This document shows, in pieces, positions 55,615 to 63,620 of a stretch of 64,000 nt of DNA. The stretch comes from Bradyrhizobium japonicum USDA 6. GTDB lineage: Bacteria; Pseudomonadota; Alphaproteobacteria; Rhizobiales; Xanthobacteraceae. The notes below the pieces were generated by a model. It saw only the letters and a list, made by a program, of their open reading frames with translations, had not been told where the DNA came from and searched no databases. The stretch is from positions 1,426,001 to 1,490,000 of the forward strand of contig NC_017249.1 in assembly GCF_000284375.1 (NCBI RefSeq), given 5' to 3'. The translations under genes and the position numbers were made by a program. Positions within the stretch are counted from its first letter, which is position 1, and every line of letters starts with the position of its first letter.

Positions 55615-56622
55615 TTAGCACATCATCGGCGTTGTGTGCGCGTTTCCTTGCCGATTCCTGAAGGCGGTAACCGCCATATGCACCAAGTGCAGTTTGCCCT
55701 CGACTGCGGGTGAAATGTCGAACGGGTACGCGTCGGCAAGGCCAAGTGAGCGGTTGAGGCGGTTGATCGTCAGAGCGAGCGGGGTCCACAACTCAAGGAG
55801 CGCACCGAAATCGCTTTCCAGATACGGGTCATTCAGCGTGTGCTTTCCGCGCGCGTCCAACGACAACGGAAGTCCTGCCAGGGAATCCAGGGTCGAGACG
55901 ATGTGCAGGAAGTGAGCGAAAGTCTCTGCCCAATCCTCCCAGGGATGAGACGTCGCATACATGCTAATGTGACTCGCCGGATCGCAAGACCAATCCTGAC
56001 GGGCATAATAATAGGCAAGCGCAGCCTGGTAGTTCTCTGTCTCGTCGCCAAACACCCGCCGAAACGGCGCTCGAAAACCCGCTTCGTGGATCAGGGCATT
56101 CCAGTAAAAGTGCCCTATCTCGTGTCGAAAGTGACCAAGCAGGGTGCGATAGGGTTCGCGAAAGGAAACACGCCTGATCTCGCGTTGTACGTCATCGGCC
56201 TCCGCAAGGTTGAGCGTTATCAGGCCGGATTCGTGACCGGTCAGGACCGGCCCATGCTCGTCCGAGAGAATCTCGAATGCCAGGCGAAATCCACCCGCGA
56301 ACGCGATCGGCACGCGAAGCCGTCTCAGGTCGTAGATCAGCCTGCGCTTGGCTTCCTCCACGCGCTTCCAAAGGGCTACGTTACGGGGATTCTGTGTGGC
56401 GGGAATGACATGGGTCAGGGAGCAGGACATGCAGTAGGAAGTCGTGGAAACCGCGCACCAGTTGCAACCGATGATATTCCGATTGACGCATTCAAGAGCA
56501 CTTTCCGCACCGATCATCGCCATATTCTCGGGATCGAAGATCAACGGCTGCATGCAGCCGTTGCATTTGGAGAGCTCGAAGGCCGATAGTTGCCCGCAAT
56601 GAGGACATTTGAAATCTCTCAT
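55615..56622 (-). CDS. Putative zinc metallopeptidase with N-terminal zinc ribbon
   Basis: The 335-residue soluble protein has an N-terminal zinc ribbon (Cys6/Cys9 and Cys20/Cys23), a second cysteine set (Cys45, 53, 56, 64, 67), and a metallopeptidase domain with HEIGH at 167-171 (FRHEIGHFYW) and a downstream DETENYQAALAYYYARQDW. This matches the zinc-ribbon plus Peptidase_Mx type. Substrates are unknown. The ATG overlaps the stop of the 56-residue gene upstream (ATGA), and the pair is divergent from a transglutaminase gene. Confidence 0.88.
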   Translation of the reverse strand: MRDFKCPHCGQLSAFELSKCNGCMQPLIFDPENMAMIGAESALECVNRNIIGCNWCAVSTTSYCMSCSLTHVIPATQNPRNVALWKRVEEAKRRLIYDLRRLRVPIAFAGGFRLAFEILSDEHGPVLTGHESGLITLNLAEADDVQREIRRVSFREPYRTLLGHFRHEIGHFYWNALIHEAGFRAPFRRVFGDETENYQAALAYYYARQDWSCDPASHISMYATSHPWEDWAETFAHFLHIVSTLDSLAGLPLSLDARGKHTLNDPYLESDFGALLELWTPLALTINRLNRSLGLADAYPFDISPAVEGKLHLVHMAVTAFRNRQGNAHTTPMMC

Positions 56623-56789
56623 GATGGCGCACGACCATTGAGGGTGTCGATCAACGCACGTTGCTTCTTCAACGCGCGCTTCCTCAGAATATCAGCATCA
56701 ACCTCGCTCACGGTTCGACGCGCGCCCTGGTAAGAGGCCATCTCAGATACAGGCCGCGCCCTCCAGTCTTGCGTGGGTTGAATGGACAT
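56619..56789 (-). CDS. 56-residue protein coupled to the metallopeptidase
   Basis: From ATG 56789 (GGAG ten bases upstream) a 56-residue polar, helical peptide is encoded: TQDWRARPVSEMASYQGARRTVSEVDADILRKRALKKQRALIDTLNG. Its TGA overlaps the ATG of the metallopeptidase gene. The frame extends upstream to 57125, but that part is antisense to the transglutaminase start. A small partner or regulator of the peptidase is plausible but unproven. Confidence 0.6.
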   Translation of the reverse strand: MSIQPTQDWRARPVSEMASYQGARRTVSEVDADILRKRALKKQRALIDTLNGRAPS

Positions 56790-57011
56790 GGGCGTGACTC
56801 CGGATCGCATTTTCATCTTCAACAAAGCCTTCAGTTTGAAACGGGTTCCGGTCAGGCGCTGGGCGGATGTTCTCCACTCAATCGAGCATACGGCTGGCGG
56901 TCGGGACAGCGATGGCATACTGTCCACACCCGAGCGCTCGCAGCCTTCATCGGTGACGATGCCCAAATGGGGGTTCGTAACGATCGCGATCATCTCTTTG
57001 GAGCTACTTCC

Positions 57012-57821
57012 ATGAAGATCCGCGTCGGCTTCGAGATGATCTACGACTTTCCGCAACCGACCCCTCTTATCGCAGTTGTCGGCACTCACTTCACACGGGC
57101 ATCCGACATTGTCCTGCCCGATCATCTTGTCAGCGAGCCGTCGGTGCCGATCACGCCCTACCGCGACGGTTTCGGGAATTGGTGCAGTCGTCTTGTCGCG
57201 CCAGCCGGCCGCATGCGCCTCTCAGCGGACGGCACAGTCCGAGACAGCGGTCTACCCGACGTGATCGTACCATCGGCCCAACAGCACGCAGTGGAAGATC
57301 TTCCGTCGGACACCATCGTATATTTGCTCGGCAGTCGGTATGTCGAGACTGACCGACTTACCGACGTGGCGTGGAAGTTGTTCGAGAAGACCGCGTCCGG
57401 TTGGGCACGGGTCAAGGCGATCTGCGACTTCGTGCATAACCACATTGCTTTCGGCTACGAGCACGCCCGCCCGACCAAGACCGCCTGGGAAGTGTTCAAC
57501 GAAGGCAAAGGCGTTTGCCGGGACTATGCACATCTGGCTATAGCGTTCTGCCGCTGCATGAACATTCCTGCGCGCTACTGCACCGGCTATCTCGGTGACA
57601 TCGGCATGGCGCCTCCATATGCCGCCGGCGATTTCGCGGGCTGGTGCGAAGCCTATATCGGTGGTCGCTGGTACACGTTCGATCCACGTAACAACATTCC
57701 GCGGATTGGTCGCGTCCTAATCGCGCAGGGCCGCGATGCCGCCGACGTTCCGATCACCCAGACATTCGGACCCAACACGTTGCTAAGTTTCAAGGTTTGG
57801 GCCGACGAACTCACCGGCTGA
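57012..57821 (+). CDS. Transglutaminase-like protein
   Basis: The 269-residue protein has an N-terminal beta domain and a transglutaminase core with nucleophile Cys169 in GKGVCRDYAHLAIAFCRCMNIPARYCTGYLGD and Asp224 in GGRWYTFDPRNN. The usual catalytic His, in a H-A-W motif before the E-Y-I-G-G-R-W strand, is G-W here (FAGWCEAYIGGRW), a state I recall in this alphaproteobacterial subgroup. It may act as a protease or amidase. ATG 57012 was chosen at the start of the conserved domain. It is divergent from the metallopeptidase operon. Confidence 0.88.
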   Translation: MKIRVGFEMIYDFPQPTPLIAVVGTHFTRASDIVLPDHLVSEPSVPITPYRDGFGNWCSRLVAPAGRMRLSADGTVRDSGLPDVIVPSAQQHAVEDLPSDTIVYLLGSRYVETDRLTDVAWKLFEKTASGWARVKAICDFVHNHIAFGYEHARPTKTAWEVFNEGKGVCRDYAHLAIAFCRCMNIPARYCTGYLGDIGMAPPYAAGDFAGWCEAYIGGRWYTFDPRNNIPRIGRVLIAQGRDAADVPITQTFGPNTLLSFKVWADELTG

Positions 57822-57881
57822 TCGCAAAAGGGCTGCAATGCGACGGTCCATATCGAATCCCCGGAACCGCGAAAGACAGAA

Positions 57882-58121
57882 CTATTGCCCGGCCTTATTC
57901 GCTTCGAAGGTCAACGCGGCTTGAAATACGTGCCCGGCTTCCGTTCGAACCTCGATAGCAACGTCCGGCCGGTTTTCCTCACCGGCCAAATCGCGGGCCA
58001 GTCCCGCCAATGTGTGAGCCGCCTCCATCTCGGCCTCACGTTGCGTTGAAAACTCTATTCCGTCTTCGTCCGGGTACAGTTCCCGATCGTCTCTGATATC
58101 GAAGAAATATCGGATCATCAT
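57882..58121 (-). CDS. DUF6894 family small protein (copy 2)
   Basis: The 79-residue protein opens MMIRYFFDIRDDRELYPDEDGIEFSTQREAEMEAAHTLAGLARD, the DUF6894 pattern, and ends with VAIEVRTEAGHVFQAALTF. Both ATGs at 58121 and 58118 could start it; CAGG lies upstream. It is similar to the genes at 51113 and 58599. The function is unknown. Confidence 0.8.
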   Translation of the reverse strand: MMIRYFFDIRDDRELYPDEDGIEFSTQREAEMEAAHTLAGLARDLAGEENRPDVAIEVRTEAGHVFQAALTFEANKAGQ

Positions 58122-58185
58122 GAGCGCCTGTTGGAAAGATGTCTGCGCCAGCGCGAGAGGTCCGCAAGCCGATCCAGGATTCGAA

Positions 58186-58383
58186 TTACATTGGCGGCTG
58201 AAGTCCCGGAGAACTGAGCCACCTGTTCACCTCCAGGGCAACATCGATCTGCCGGGCCTTCTGAAGTAGTTCGGCGCGCCGGACGCAAACAGGCATCTCT
58301 TGAGCCTGCTGGCGCAAATTGATCGCCTCTTGAGTGAGACGGTATTCGAATGTCGAAGATTGAGACTCGCTACGAACCTGCAC
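58186..58383 (-). CDS. Small helical protein, KARQxDVA family (copy 1)
   Basis: The 65-residue protein begins at GTG 58383 after AGGGAGAA. RLTQEAINLRQQAQEMPVCVRRAELLQKARQIDVALEVNRWLSSPGLQPP is helical. It aligns with the product of 59095 over the second half (LxxKARQxDVAxxxxxWxxSPxLQxP). Each of the two copies lies downstream of a DUF6894 gene or close by, suggesting that the pair was duplicated together. Confidence 0.7.
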   Translation of the reverse strand: MQVRSESQSSTFEYRLTQEAINLRQQAQEMPVCVRRAELLQKARQIDVALEVNRWLSSPGLQPPM

Positions 58384-58598
58384 GGCTTTCTCCCTTGAAT
58401 GGGCGGGAGCGCGACAGGCGTTCTCATCACCGATGGTTGCCTCGGGTGGGGCGGTGACGACCTTGATATATGTGCTCGAAGGCGCTCCGACCAGACATGA
58501 TTGAAGAAATGTTTTTGGACAGCCTCACGGCTAGTCGAGTACTCCAACTGGAGCCGGAGACCCAGTCGAGATGGAGGCGTCTGTTCTCACAGGCAGCC

Positions 58599-58835
58599 TC
58601 AATGTTTCGTGCTCTCACTTCGATAGACGATCGATACGCAGAAAAGCCGTTCAGTCATCGAGCGCACTTCAACCGCCAAATCTGGACGACTGCCTTTGAA
58701 CACGGACTCTCTGGCGATCCCCGTCAGCGTTTGCATCGCTTCAACTTCAGCAGCCTTCTGATTGGGCAGTCGTAGTCCTTCCTCGTCGGCGAAAAACTCG
58801 CGGCCACTCTGGATGTCAAAGAAATAGCGTTCCAT
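58599..58835 (-). CDS. DUF6894 family small protein (copy 3)
   Basis: The 78-residue protein from ATG 58835 (GGAG eight bases upstream) reads MERYFFDIQSGREFFADEEGLRLPNQKAAEVEAMQTLTGIARES and ends AVEVRSMTERLFCVSIVY. It is the third DUF6894 member in this window. The function is unknown. Confidence 0.8.
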   Translation of the reverse strand: MERYFFDIQSGREFFADEEGLRLPNQKAAEVEAMQTLTGIARESVFKGSRPDLAVEVRSMTERLFCVSIVYRSESTKH

Positions 58836-59094
58836 AAGAGCACTCCACTTCCGTGCAGGCGGGAGCGCTCTCGGTCTCTCAGTCACCGACGCCTACGGGA
58901 CAAGCCTCGGCCGGTGATCGGAAGACAATACGCCAGCTCTAACTTGGTTGCCAGAGATTCCGGGGCCAGCCGGGTCTAAGCAGCGGCAACTTGGACAGGC
59001 TGCCTCCGTAAGCGCCTCAGAATCGAATTCGAGCCATCGGGCATCGACCACCATCACCTGACTTGGTCAATGGATTGTTCCGACGACAAGACTA

Positions 59095-59295
59095 TCAGAC
59101 CGGTAGCTGTAATTCCGGCGAATGCGCCCATTCATCCAGGTGGCAGGCGACATCGGCCTGACGGGCCTTCTTGATCAGCGCATCCCTTTCTGGTCCCGGC
59201 GGGAGCTTGGCGGCCTGGTCAAGAACCTCTTTGGACCACGCTGTTAGTCGCTCCTGCAACGTGAGTTGTTGTTTGAAACGACGTCGCTTCTGCAT
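59095..59295 (-). CDS. Small helical protein, KARQxDVA family (copy 2)
   Basis: The 66-residue protein starts at ATG 59295, eight bases after TTGGAG; an ATG at 59304 is too close to the ribosome site. A basic head (QKRRRFKQQ) precedes LQERLTAWSKEVLDQAAKLPPGPERDALIKKARQADVACHLDEWAHSPELQLP. It is a paralogue of 58186-58383. Confidence 0.72.
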   Translation of the reverse strand: MQKRRRFKQQLTLQERLTAWSKEVLDQAAKLPPGPERDALIKKARQADVACHLDEWAHSPELQLPV

Positions 59296-59558
59296 AGCGT
59301 TCATCTCCAAGTTGATGCCGACAACTGGCGATCTGCTCCGGGCAAAGCCGCGGGCTTACGGTGAATATAACGCTACAGAACAGATAGGTTCGAACCATAA
59401 CAAAGATCAACGTGACCGAAAAAAATCTGACGCAAGCCGCACACAGCGGCTCTCCATTCAATGCATCGAGATTCGGCTCGCCGACAGGCCGATACAGAAA
59501 GCGTCTTTGGTGTCTTGAGCCACTTACTCAATCTACTCTGTTTACTCGCAAGAGCGGC

Positions 59559-60839
59559 CTAAGTCGTTGCAGGCATGCTGAACTCAAAAACCGTTTCTTT
59601 GCCGCTCGAGACAGCCTTAAGCGTCCCGTCATGGGCTCGCGCAATCTCGGATGCGATGTAGAGGCCGAGACCTAAGCCTTGCTGGCTGGGACGGTCGCCG
59701 CGGGTGTACGGCAGAAACAGGCTTTGCATCGCCTTATCCGAGATCGGTGTACCGTAGTTCGTCACCCTGAGGGTAAATCTTCCATCCCCCGTCTTCGCAA
59801 AAACAATGATTGGCTTGTCGATGTCACCATAGGTGATCGCATTCCCGAGTAAATTGGAGAACAATTGGCTGATCTTGATGCGGTCGCATCGGACCGGCTC
59901 GTTTAGGGCAATGTCGGTCTCGATGTTAAGGTCTGGCCACGCCAGACGCATTTCGTTGACAACGTGTTCGATCACGGGGGTCAGTGGCTCGTTTGCGTCG
60001 GGCCTGATCGTCAATCCGCCGCCGAGGCGGCCGCGGGCAAAATCCATGATGTTGTCCACCAGACCCGCCATTCGCATCACGGACTTCTGGATTGATGCCG
60101 CGATGTCGGGCGCTCGCTCGCTATTCGCATCTTTGAGGAGAACGCGCATGCCGCCGGCTATTGACGCCAGCGGATTGCGGAGGTCGTGTCCTAAGACGCC
60201 GATAAACTGCTCCCGCAGCTCCGACGTCTTTCGTTCATCAAGCAGATCGGCTCGAATGCTTTTCAGATCCGCTTCGGCAGACTGCCGCCCCACCTCACTG
60301 GCCAGCAGGCTCTCCGACCTCGCGGCAAGGTCGGCTTGAGAGCGCTCGATGCGCTCGTTGAGATCGAGCTGCGCAGCGATCAATTCCCCAAAGAGCCGAA
60401 CGCTATCGACGATCTCAGGTCGATCTATTTCTCGTGGTCGCGGATCAATCGCGCAAAGCGTGCCCCAAATCTCTCCGTTCGCACGCTTGATCGGAGCCGA
60501 GATGTAGCTCCTGAAACCATACATGCGCGGCGTTGGGTGGTTGCAAAATTCGGCATCCGTCTCGACGTCATCGATGACAACGAGTTCGCCATGGTCGCGA
60601 ATCTCATTGCAGATCGTCGTTTCGACGCGAAGCTCGCTCCCTTCCACGAGGCCGAAATCGATGCTGTCACGAACGGCACAGCACAACCACCGATCGCTGG
60701 TCACTCTGGCAACCGCTACAAAGCCCATGCCCGTGATTCGGGTTACAGCATCCAAAATTTTGGGAACAGCGTTGATCTGCTGAACAGCAGTGATGTCGGC
60801 GCTGAGGTCAGTCATCATTGAACTATAATCAGGGAGCAT
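59559..60839 (-). CDS. GAF-domain histidine kinase
   Basis: This 426-residue cytoplasmic sensor (start uncertain: ATG 60839, 60818 or 60815) has an N-terminal GAF domain (about 20-155, with CAVRDSIDFGL and YISAPIKRANGEIWGTLCAIDP), a coiled coil, the H box GVLGHDLRNPL with His218, and a HATPase domain (SNLLGNAITYG, VTNYGTPIS, QQGLGLGLYIASEIARAHDG). The G1 box has Asn where Asp is usual, as in some GAF kinases. There is no membrane helix. It probably phosphorylates the divergently encoded receiver protein. Confidence 0.9.
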   Translation of the reverse strand: MLPDYSSMMTDLSADITAVQQINAVPKILDAVTRITGMGFVAVARVTSDRWLCCAVRDSIDFGLVEGSELRVETTICNEIRDHGELVVIDDVETDAEFCNHPTPRMYGFRSYISAPIKRANGEIWGTLCAIDPRPREIDRPEIVDSVRLFGELIAAQLDLNERIERSQADLAARSESLLASEVGRQSAEADLKSIRADLLDERKTSELREQFIGVLGHDLRNPLASIAGGMRVLLKDANSERAPDIAASIQKSVMRMAGLVDNIMDFARGRLGGGLTIRPDANEPLTPVIEHVVNEMRLAWPDLNIETDIALNEPVRCDRIKISQLFSNLLGNAITYGDIDKPIIVFAKTGDGRFTLRVTNYGTPISDKAMQSLFLPYTRGDRPSQQGLGLGLYIASEIARAHDGTLKAVSSGKETVFEFSMPATT

Positions 60840-60940
60840 TCCGGTTCCAAGACCAACGCCCGAAGAGGTGAAACGTTCGCGGAACAATGCTAGGCGGCGG
60901 GAGTTACCTGTCGACCTCTAGAGTAAAGTACCCCCATTCG

Positions 60941-61303
60941 GTGGCTCACAAATTCCTTGTGTTGATAGTCGAAGACGAGTTTCTCATTCGTCTGAGCGCG
61001 GCTGAGATGGTGCGCGAGCTGGGTTTTGAGGTCGTCGAGGCCGTGGATGCGGATCATGCAATCGAGCTTTTGGAGACCACCACCGACATCGCGATCGTAT
61101 TTACCGATATTCAGATGCCCGGCTCGATGGACGGCATGGGACTTCTAGCCATTGTTCGCAACCGTTGGCCTCCGATCGCACTGCTGGTCACTTCGGGCCA
61201 GGTAGAACCTGCCGTCGAGGATCTTCCCGCCGGAGCCCGCTTCCTGGCCAAGCCCTATGTGCAAAGGCAACTCGACCAGCATCTCCATGCTCTCACCGGA
61301 TGA
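60941..61303 (+). CDS. CheY-like single-domain response regulator
   Basis: The 120-residue protein from GTG 60941 is a receiver domain alone: acidic ED at 11-12, phospho-acceptor Asp56 in VFTDIQMPGSMDG, and Lys in FLAKPYVQ. The frame extends to ATG 60887, which would add 18 residues. It is divergent from the GAF kinase gene with about 100 bases between. With no output domain, it must act by protein contact or pass phosphate on. Confidence 0.88.
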   Translation: MAHKFLVLIVEDEFLIRLSAAEMVRELGFEVVEAVDADHAIELLETTTDIAIVFTDIQMPGSMDGMGLLAIVRNRWPPIALLVTSGQVEPAVEDLPAGARFLAKPYVQRQLDQHLHALTG

Positions 61304-61990
61304 TGGCCAGCCGTCCGTTGCGTCACACGCGCCAGCGATGGAAGTACCTGGAACAGTAGAAGCGCCTGTCGAGTGGTTCGCGTGCGCACGGGCCAGCACC
61401 AGCGCCGGACGTTGTCATCTCCGACGGGCAAGGGAGACGCATTTGTCCACTGACTACTCGAAATTGGCTCTCTTTCGAGTGAAGGAGCTGTCAAGGTGCG
61501 TTGAGCTGCGGGTGACGGCCCGATTGAAAGTTCCATCGGGGTGTAACCGAGCAGAATGACCAGAGTGTTCGCGGGTAAAGGGCCCGCGTTTGAAGGCGCT
61601 GTGTTTCGATTTCGACGCGGCGCCCGCGAAGGTTTCGACTATGGTCAATCATGCAGCGTGCTTAAAGCGTCCAACCGGGTCAGAAGGACGGCTTGCACTT
61701 TTGCCTTGGCGGGAGCTCCCAATGTTTGGCGGAAATTGGCTTCCGCATAGGCGTGATCGTACTCGGGACTATCCCGGTCGTGTTGATGGTTACCGCCGTT
61801 TTTTGGAGGTGAACCCGCCCGATCCGGAGACGCAATCGACTGCCAATCTACTTTCGGCAGCAATGGGCCAAGATTGATCTGGCTCGGTGGTAAGAAGACT
61901 GCTATAGGATGGGTATCACCGCGCGCTTAGTGGCTGTTATCGGTGACTGAGAGCTTTGCGCTCCCGCCTCAACCCAGTGAAGGCGGTAGA
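61304..61990. other. Gene-free region
   Basis: Several short frames on both strands overlap each other, and none has a ribosome site or a convincing composition. I see no repeats or RNA-like folds. It may hold decayed genes. Confidence 0.45.
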
Positions 61991-62091
61991 ATGTCAAAAT
62001 CTACAAATTCGAAATCCGTGAGTGGCTTGTGCCGCCGCTATTGGTGCCGGTCTTCCTCGCACTGCTGATTGCGGTTGTGGCTATTCTGTAG
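61991..62091 (+). pseudogene. EWxVPP-family tiny membrane protein, frameshifted
   Basis: From 61996 the sequence reads KIYKFEIREWLVPPLLVP then FLALLIAVVAIL and a TAG. This matches the EWxVPPxxVPxFLxLL pattern of the intact gene at 51813-51911. The only nearby ATG (61991, after AAGGCGG) is one base out of frame. An extra A in the AAAA run at 61996-61999 would give M-S-K-I-Y-K and join the parts. It is either a broken copy or a one-base sequence error. Confidence 0.62.
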
Positions 62092-62169
62092 CTGCAAGCG
62101 GTTCAGTCACCATGCGTTCAAAATGCAAATCGAATGCCTGGAGCAAGTTTGGGCCAATGGGAGCCGATA

Positions 62170-62367
62170 ATGGCAAACACTGCAATCATCAGGGATGCCT
62201 ACGGCGTTCCGGCAATTTTCGTTGGCTCGAAAACAGGCCGGGACGATGCGCCTTTTGTTTTCGTGAGCGTCGGAGGTGAGGAGCGCCGGATGCGCTGCTC
62301 GGAGTGGGATGCTCTTCCAATCTGGACCGGCGAGCGTCCTTCTTGGGTCAACAAAGGTGGATCGTGA
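62170..62367 (+). CDS. Small protein of unknown function
   Basis: The 65-residue protein starts at ATG 62170, six bases after GGGAG. ANTAIIRDAYGVPAIFVGSKTGRDDAPFVFVSVGGEERRMRCSEWDALPIW is mostly beta strand and clearly coding in composition. It is followed 13 bases later by an exported protein gene. No family is recognised. Confidence 0.65.
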   Translation: MANTAIIRDAYGVPAIFVGSKTGRDDAPFVFVSVGGEERRMRCSEWDALPIWTGERPSWVNKGGS

Positions 62368-62380
62368 CGGAACCTTCAGT

Positions 62381-62653
62381 ATGAGCAGAACTCGATCCGG
62401 TATGCGGACGGCGGCGCTCCTGCTCGCGTCGGGATTAAGCACATCTGCGTTAGCCGCTTCCGTAGCGGAACCGAATTGCAGCGCGATCGAGAGCACCAGT
62501 GCCCGCCTCTCCTGTTACGATGCGGCGTTTCCGCCAAAGGCCAAGAAGCCCGCCGAAACCGATAGTGCCTCGTCGTCAGGTTACAAGGACCCATTCGTTG
62601 CGGAAGAGGCCCGAACCGCCGCAAAGCTGAAGAACATATGCCGCGGTTGCTGA
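62381..62653 (+). CDS. Small exported Cys-containing protein
   Basis: The 90-residue product has a signal peptide (RTAALLLASGLSTSALA) and a mature part beginning with CSAIESTSARLSCYDAAFPPK. This C-x(n)-R-L-x-C-Y-D pattern is common at the start of small exported proteobacterial proteins. The C-terminus (AAKLKNICRGC) has two further cysteines. The start could instead be ATG 62402. The function is unknown. Confidence 0.7.
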   Translation: MSRTRSGMRTAALLLASGLSTSALAASVAEPNCSAIESTSARLSCYDAAFPPKAKKPAETDSASSSGYKDPFVAEEARTAAKLKNICRGC

Positions 62654-62713
62654 GACTTCGCCGACCGAGCGGCGTGTCCGATCATGCGCGCTCCAATTTG
62701 AGGGTCCAATTTG

Positions 62714-62923
62714 ATGACGAACGAGGATGCAAGAGGTCGTCGGACGGGCCGCCAACGAAGGCGAGCCCTTCGTTTGGCGGGTGCGGTGCTGGATGACAGG
62801 GCCGACAGCTCCGCGAGCTCGCAGGAGCACCAGATTCGCAAGCAGCGTCTTCTCGACGGGCCCGCGGAGTTTAGGGAAGTTCGAGTCGATCGTTCAGAGA
62901 AGACTTCAAGCGACGCTGATTGA
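62714..62923 (+). CDS. Small polar protein, RADxSA family (copy 2)
   Basis: The 69-residue protein from ATG 62714 is a paralogue of 53223-53426: RALRLAGAVLDDRADSSASSQEHQIRKQRLLDGPAEFREVRVDRSEKT. A GAGGG site lies about ten bases upstream. The head differs (TNEDARGRRTGRQRRR). The function is unknown. Confidence 0.72.
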   Translation: MTNEDARGRRTGRQRRRALRLAGAVLDDRADSSASSQEHQIRKQRLLDGPAEFREVRVDRSEKTSSDAD

Positions 62924-62976
62924 TCAGCGTTTCTCGCTGTCTAACGTGTTGATTCGTCGCAGAGCGATGACGGTGC

Positions 62977-63189
62977 ATGGAACATCAGGGTATTGAGTAT
63001 ACGGTGGTTCAAACGATCAATCCACCTGGCTGGAAATGGTCGTTTGAGCGAGCCGGTCGGTCATCGAAAACAGGCATCGGCTTCAATCGAGCAGAGGCTA
63101 TCATCGCAGCTCAACGTGCCATCATCCAATGGCTCAGGGAAAAGCAGCTTCGATCAAATACGCTCGGTCTGCGACCTGCCGATTCTTGA
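62977..63189 (+). CDS. Small protein of unknown function
   Basis: The 70-residue protein from ATG 62977 has the pattern EYTVVQTINPPGWKWSFERAGRSSKTGIGFNRAEAIIAAQRAIIQWL: two strands and a helix. This strand-helix pattern occurs in many small rhizobial proteins. It is followed by a strong terminator. Confidence 0.68.
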   Translation: MEHQGIEYTVVQTINPPGWKWSFERAGRSSKTGIGFNRAEAIIAAQRAIIQWLREKQLRSNTLGLRPADS

Positions 63190-63298
63190 ATTATCTTTGA
63201 CCTCGGGCGTTGCCACTCGATGCCGATGAACCTTAGGGCGACACGTCGGGACTAACCTTTATCGGGATTTTACTCTCACCCTCCCGGGGCTGGTGATC

Positions 63299-63336
63299 CG
63301 CCGCCTGCGCTTTATTTAAGCGGGCGGCGTTTTTTA
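63299..63336 (+). terminator. Strong rho-independent terminator
   Basis: Outer arms cgccgcc (63299-63305) and ggcggcg (63323-63329), inner arms cgctt (63308-63312) and aagcg (63318-63322), then six T residues at 63330-63335. It should end the transcript of the small genes upstream. Confidence 0.9.
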
Positions 63337-63534
63337 TTCCCTTTGTCCCAAGCGATGACTCTCTGACAGATGTTTGGGTTTGCTATCGGCGCATCGCCAT
63401 ATATTGGGCTGCCGGGGCGCCTCCATCGGCACAAGGCTGACGTCGCTCGTATCGTCGTCGTTCAAGGTAGGCGACCGATCCGTTTCAAGCCACGGGTAAA
63501 GCACCTCATGGTGCACAGGTGTGCCGAAATTTTT

Positions 63535-63617
63535 ACTAGTTTTTTAATGGTAAACGGACTGGTAAACACTAGCAACTCTAGTTCTCGCTAGTTAGGCCCT
63601 GAAAGCCTAGGTCATGA
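63535..63617 (+). promoter_or_regulatory. Operator-like repeat cluster before the right-edge gene
   Basis: Within an AT-rich stretch there are direct repeats ggtaaac at 63549-63555 and 63561-63567, an inverted pair actagc (63568-63573) / gctagt (63587-63592), a palindrome actagt (63535-63540), and a small pair taggc / gccta (63593-63609). CTAG occurs five times here (63536, 63569, 63578, 63588, 63607), although this tetramer is rare in high-GC genomes. It lies directly before the ATG at 63621 and probably binds a regulator. Confidence 0.6.
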
Positions 63618-63620
63618 CGC

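Noticed and set aside
59360..59400. ggttcgaacc palindrome resembling a tRNA T-arm
   Set aside because: No acceptor stem, anticodon arm or D-arm can be drawn around it.
61556..61877. Overlapping short frames after the receiver gene
   Set aside because: Frames on both strands overlap, with no ribosome sites and no recognisable protein pattern.
63334..63591. Two opposed frames of 60-73 codons after the strong terminator
   Set aside because: The minus-strand frame starts at GTG without a ribosome site, and the plus-strand frame runs into the operator-like repeats; neither is convincing.
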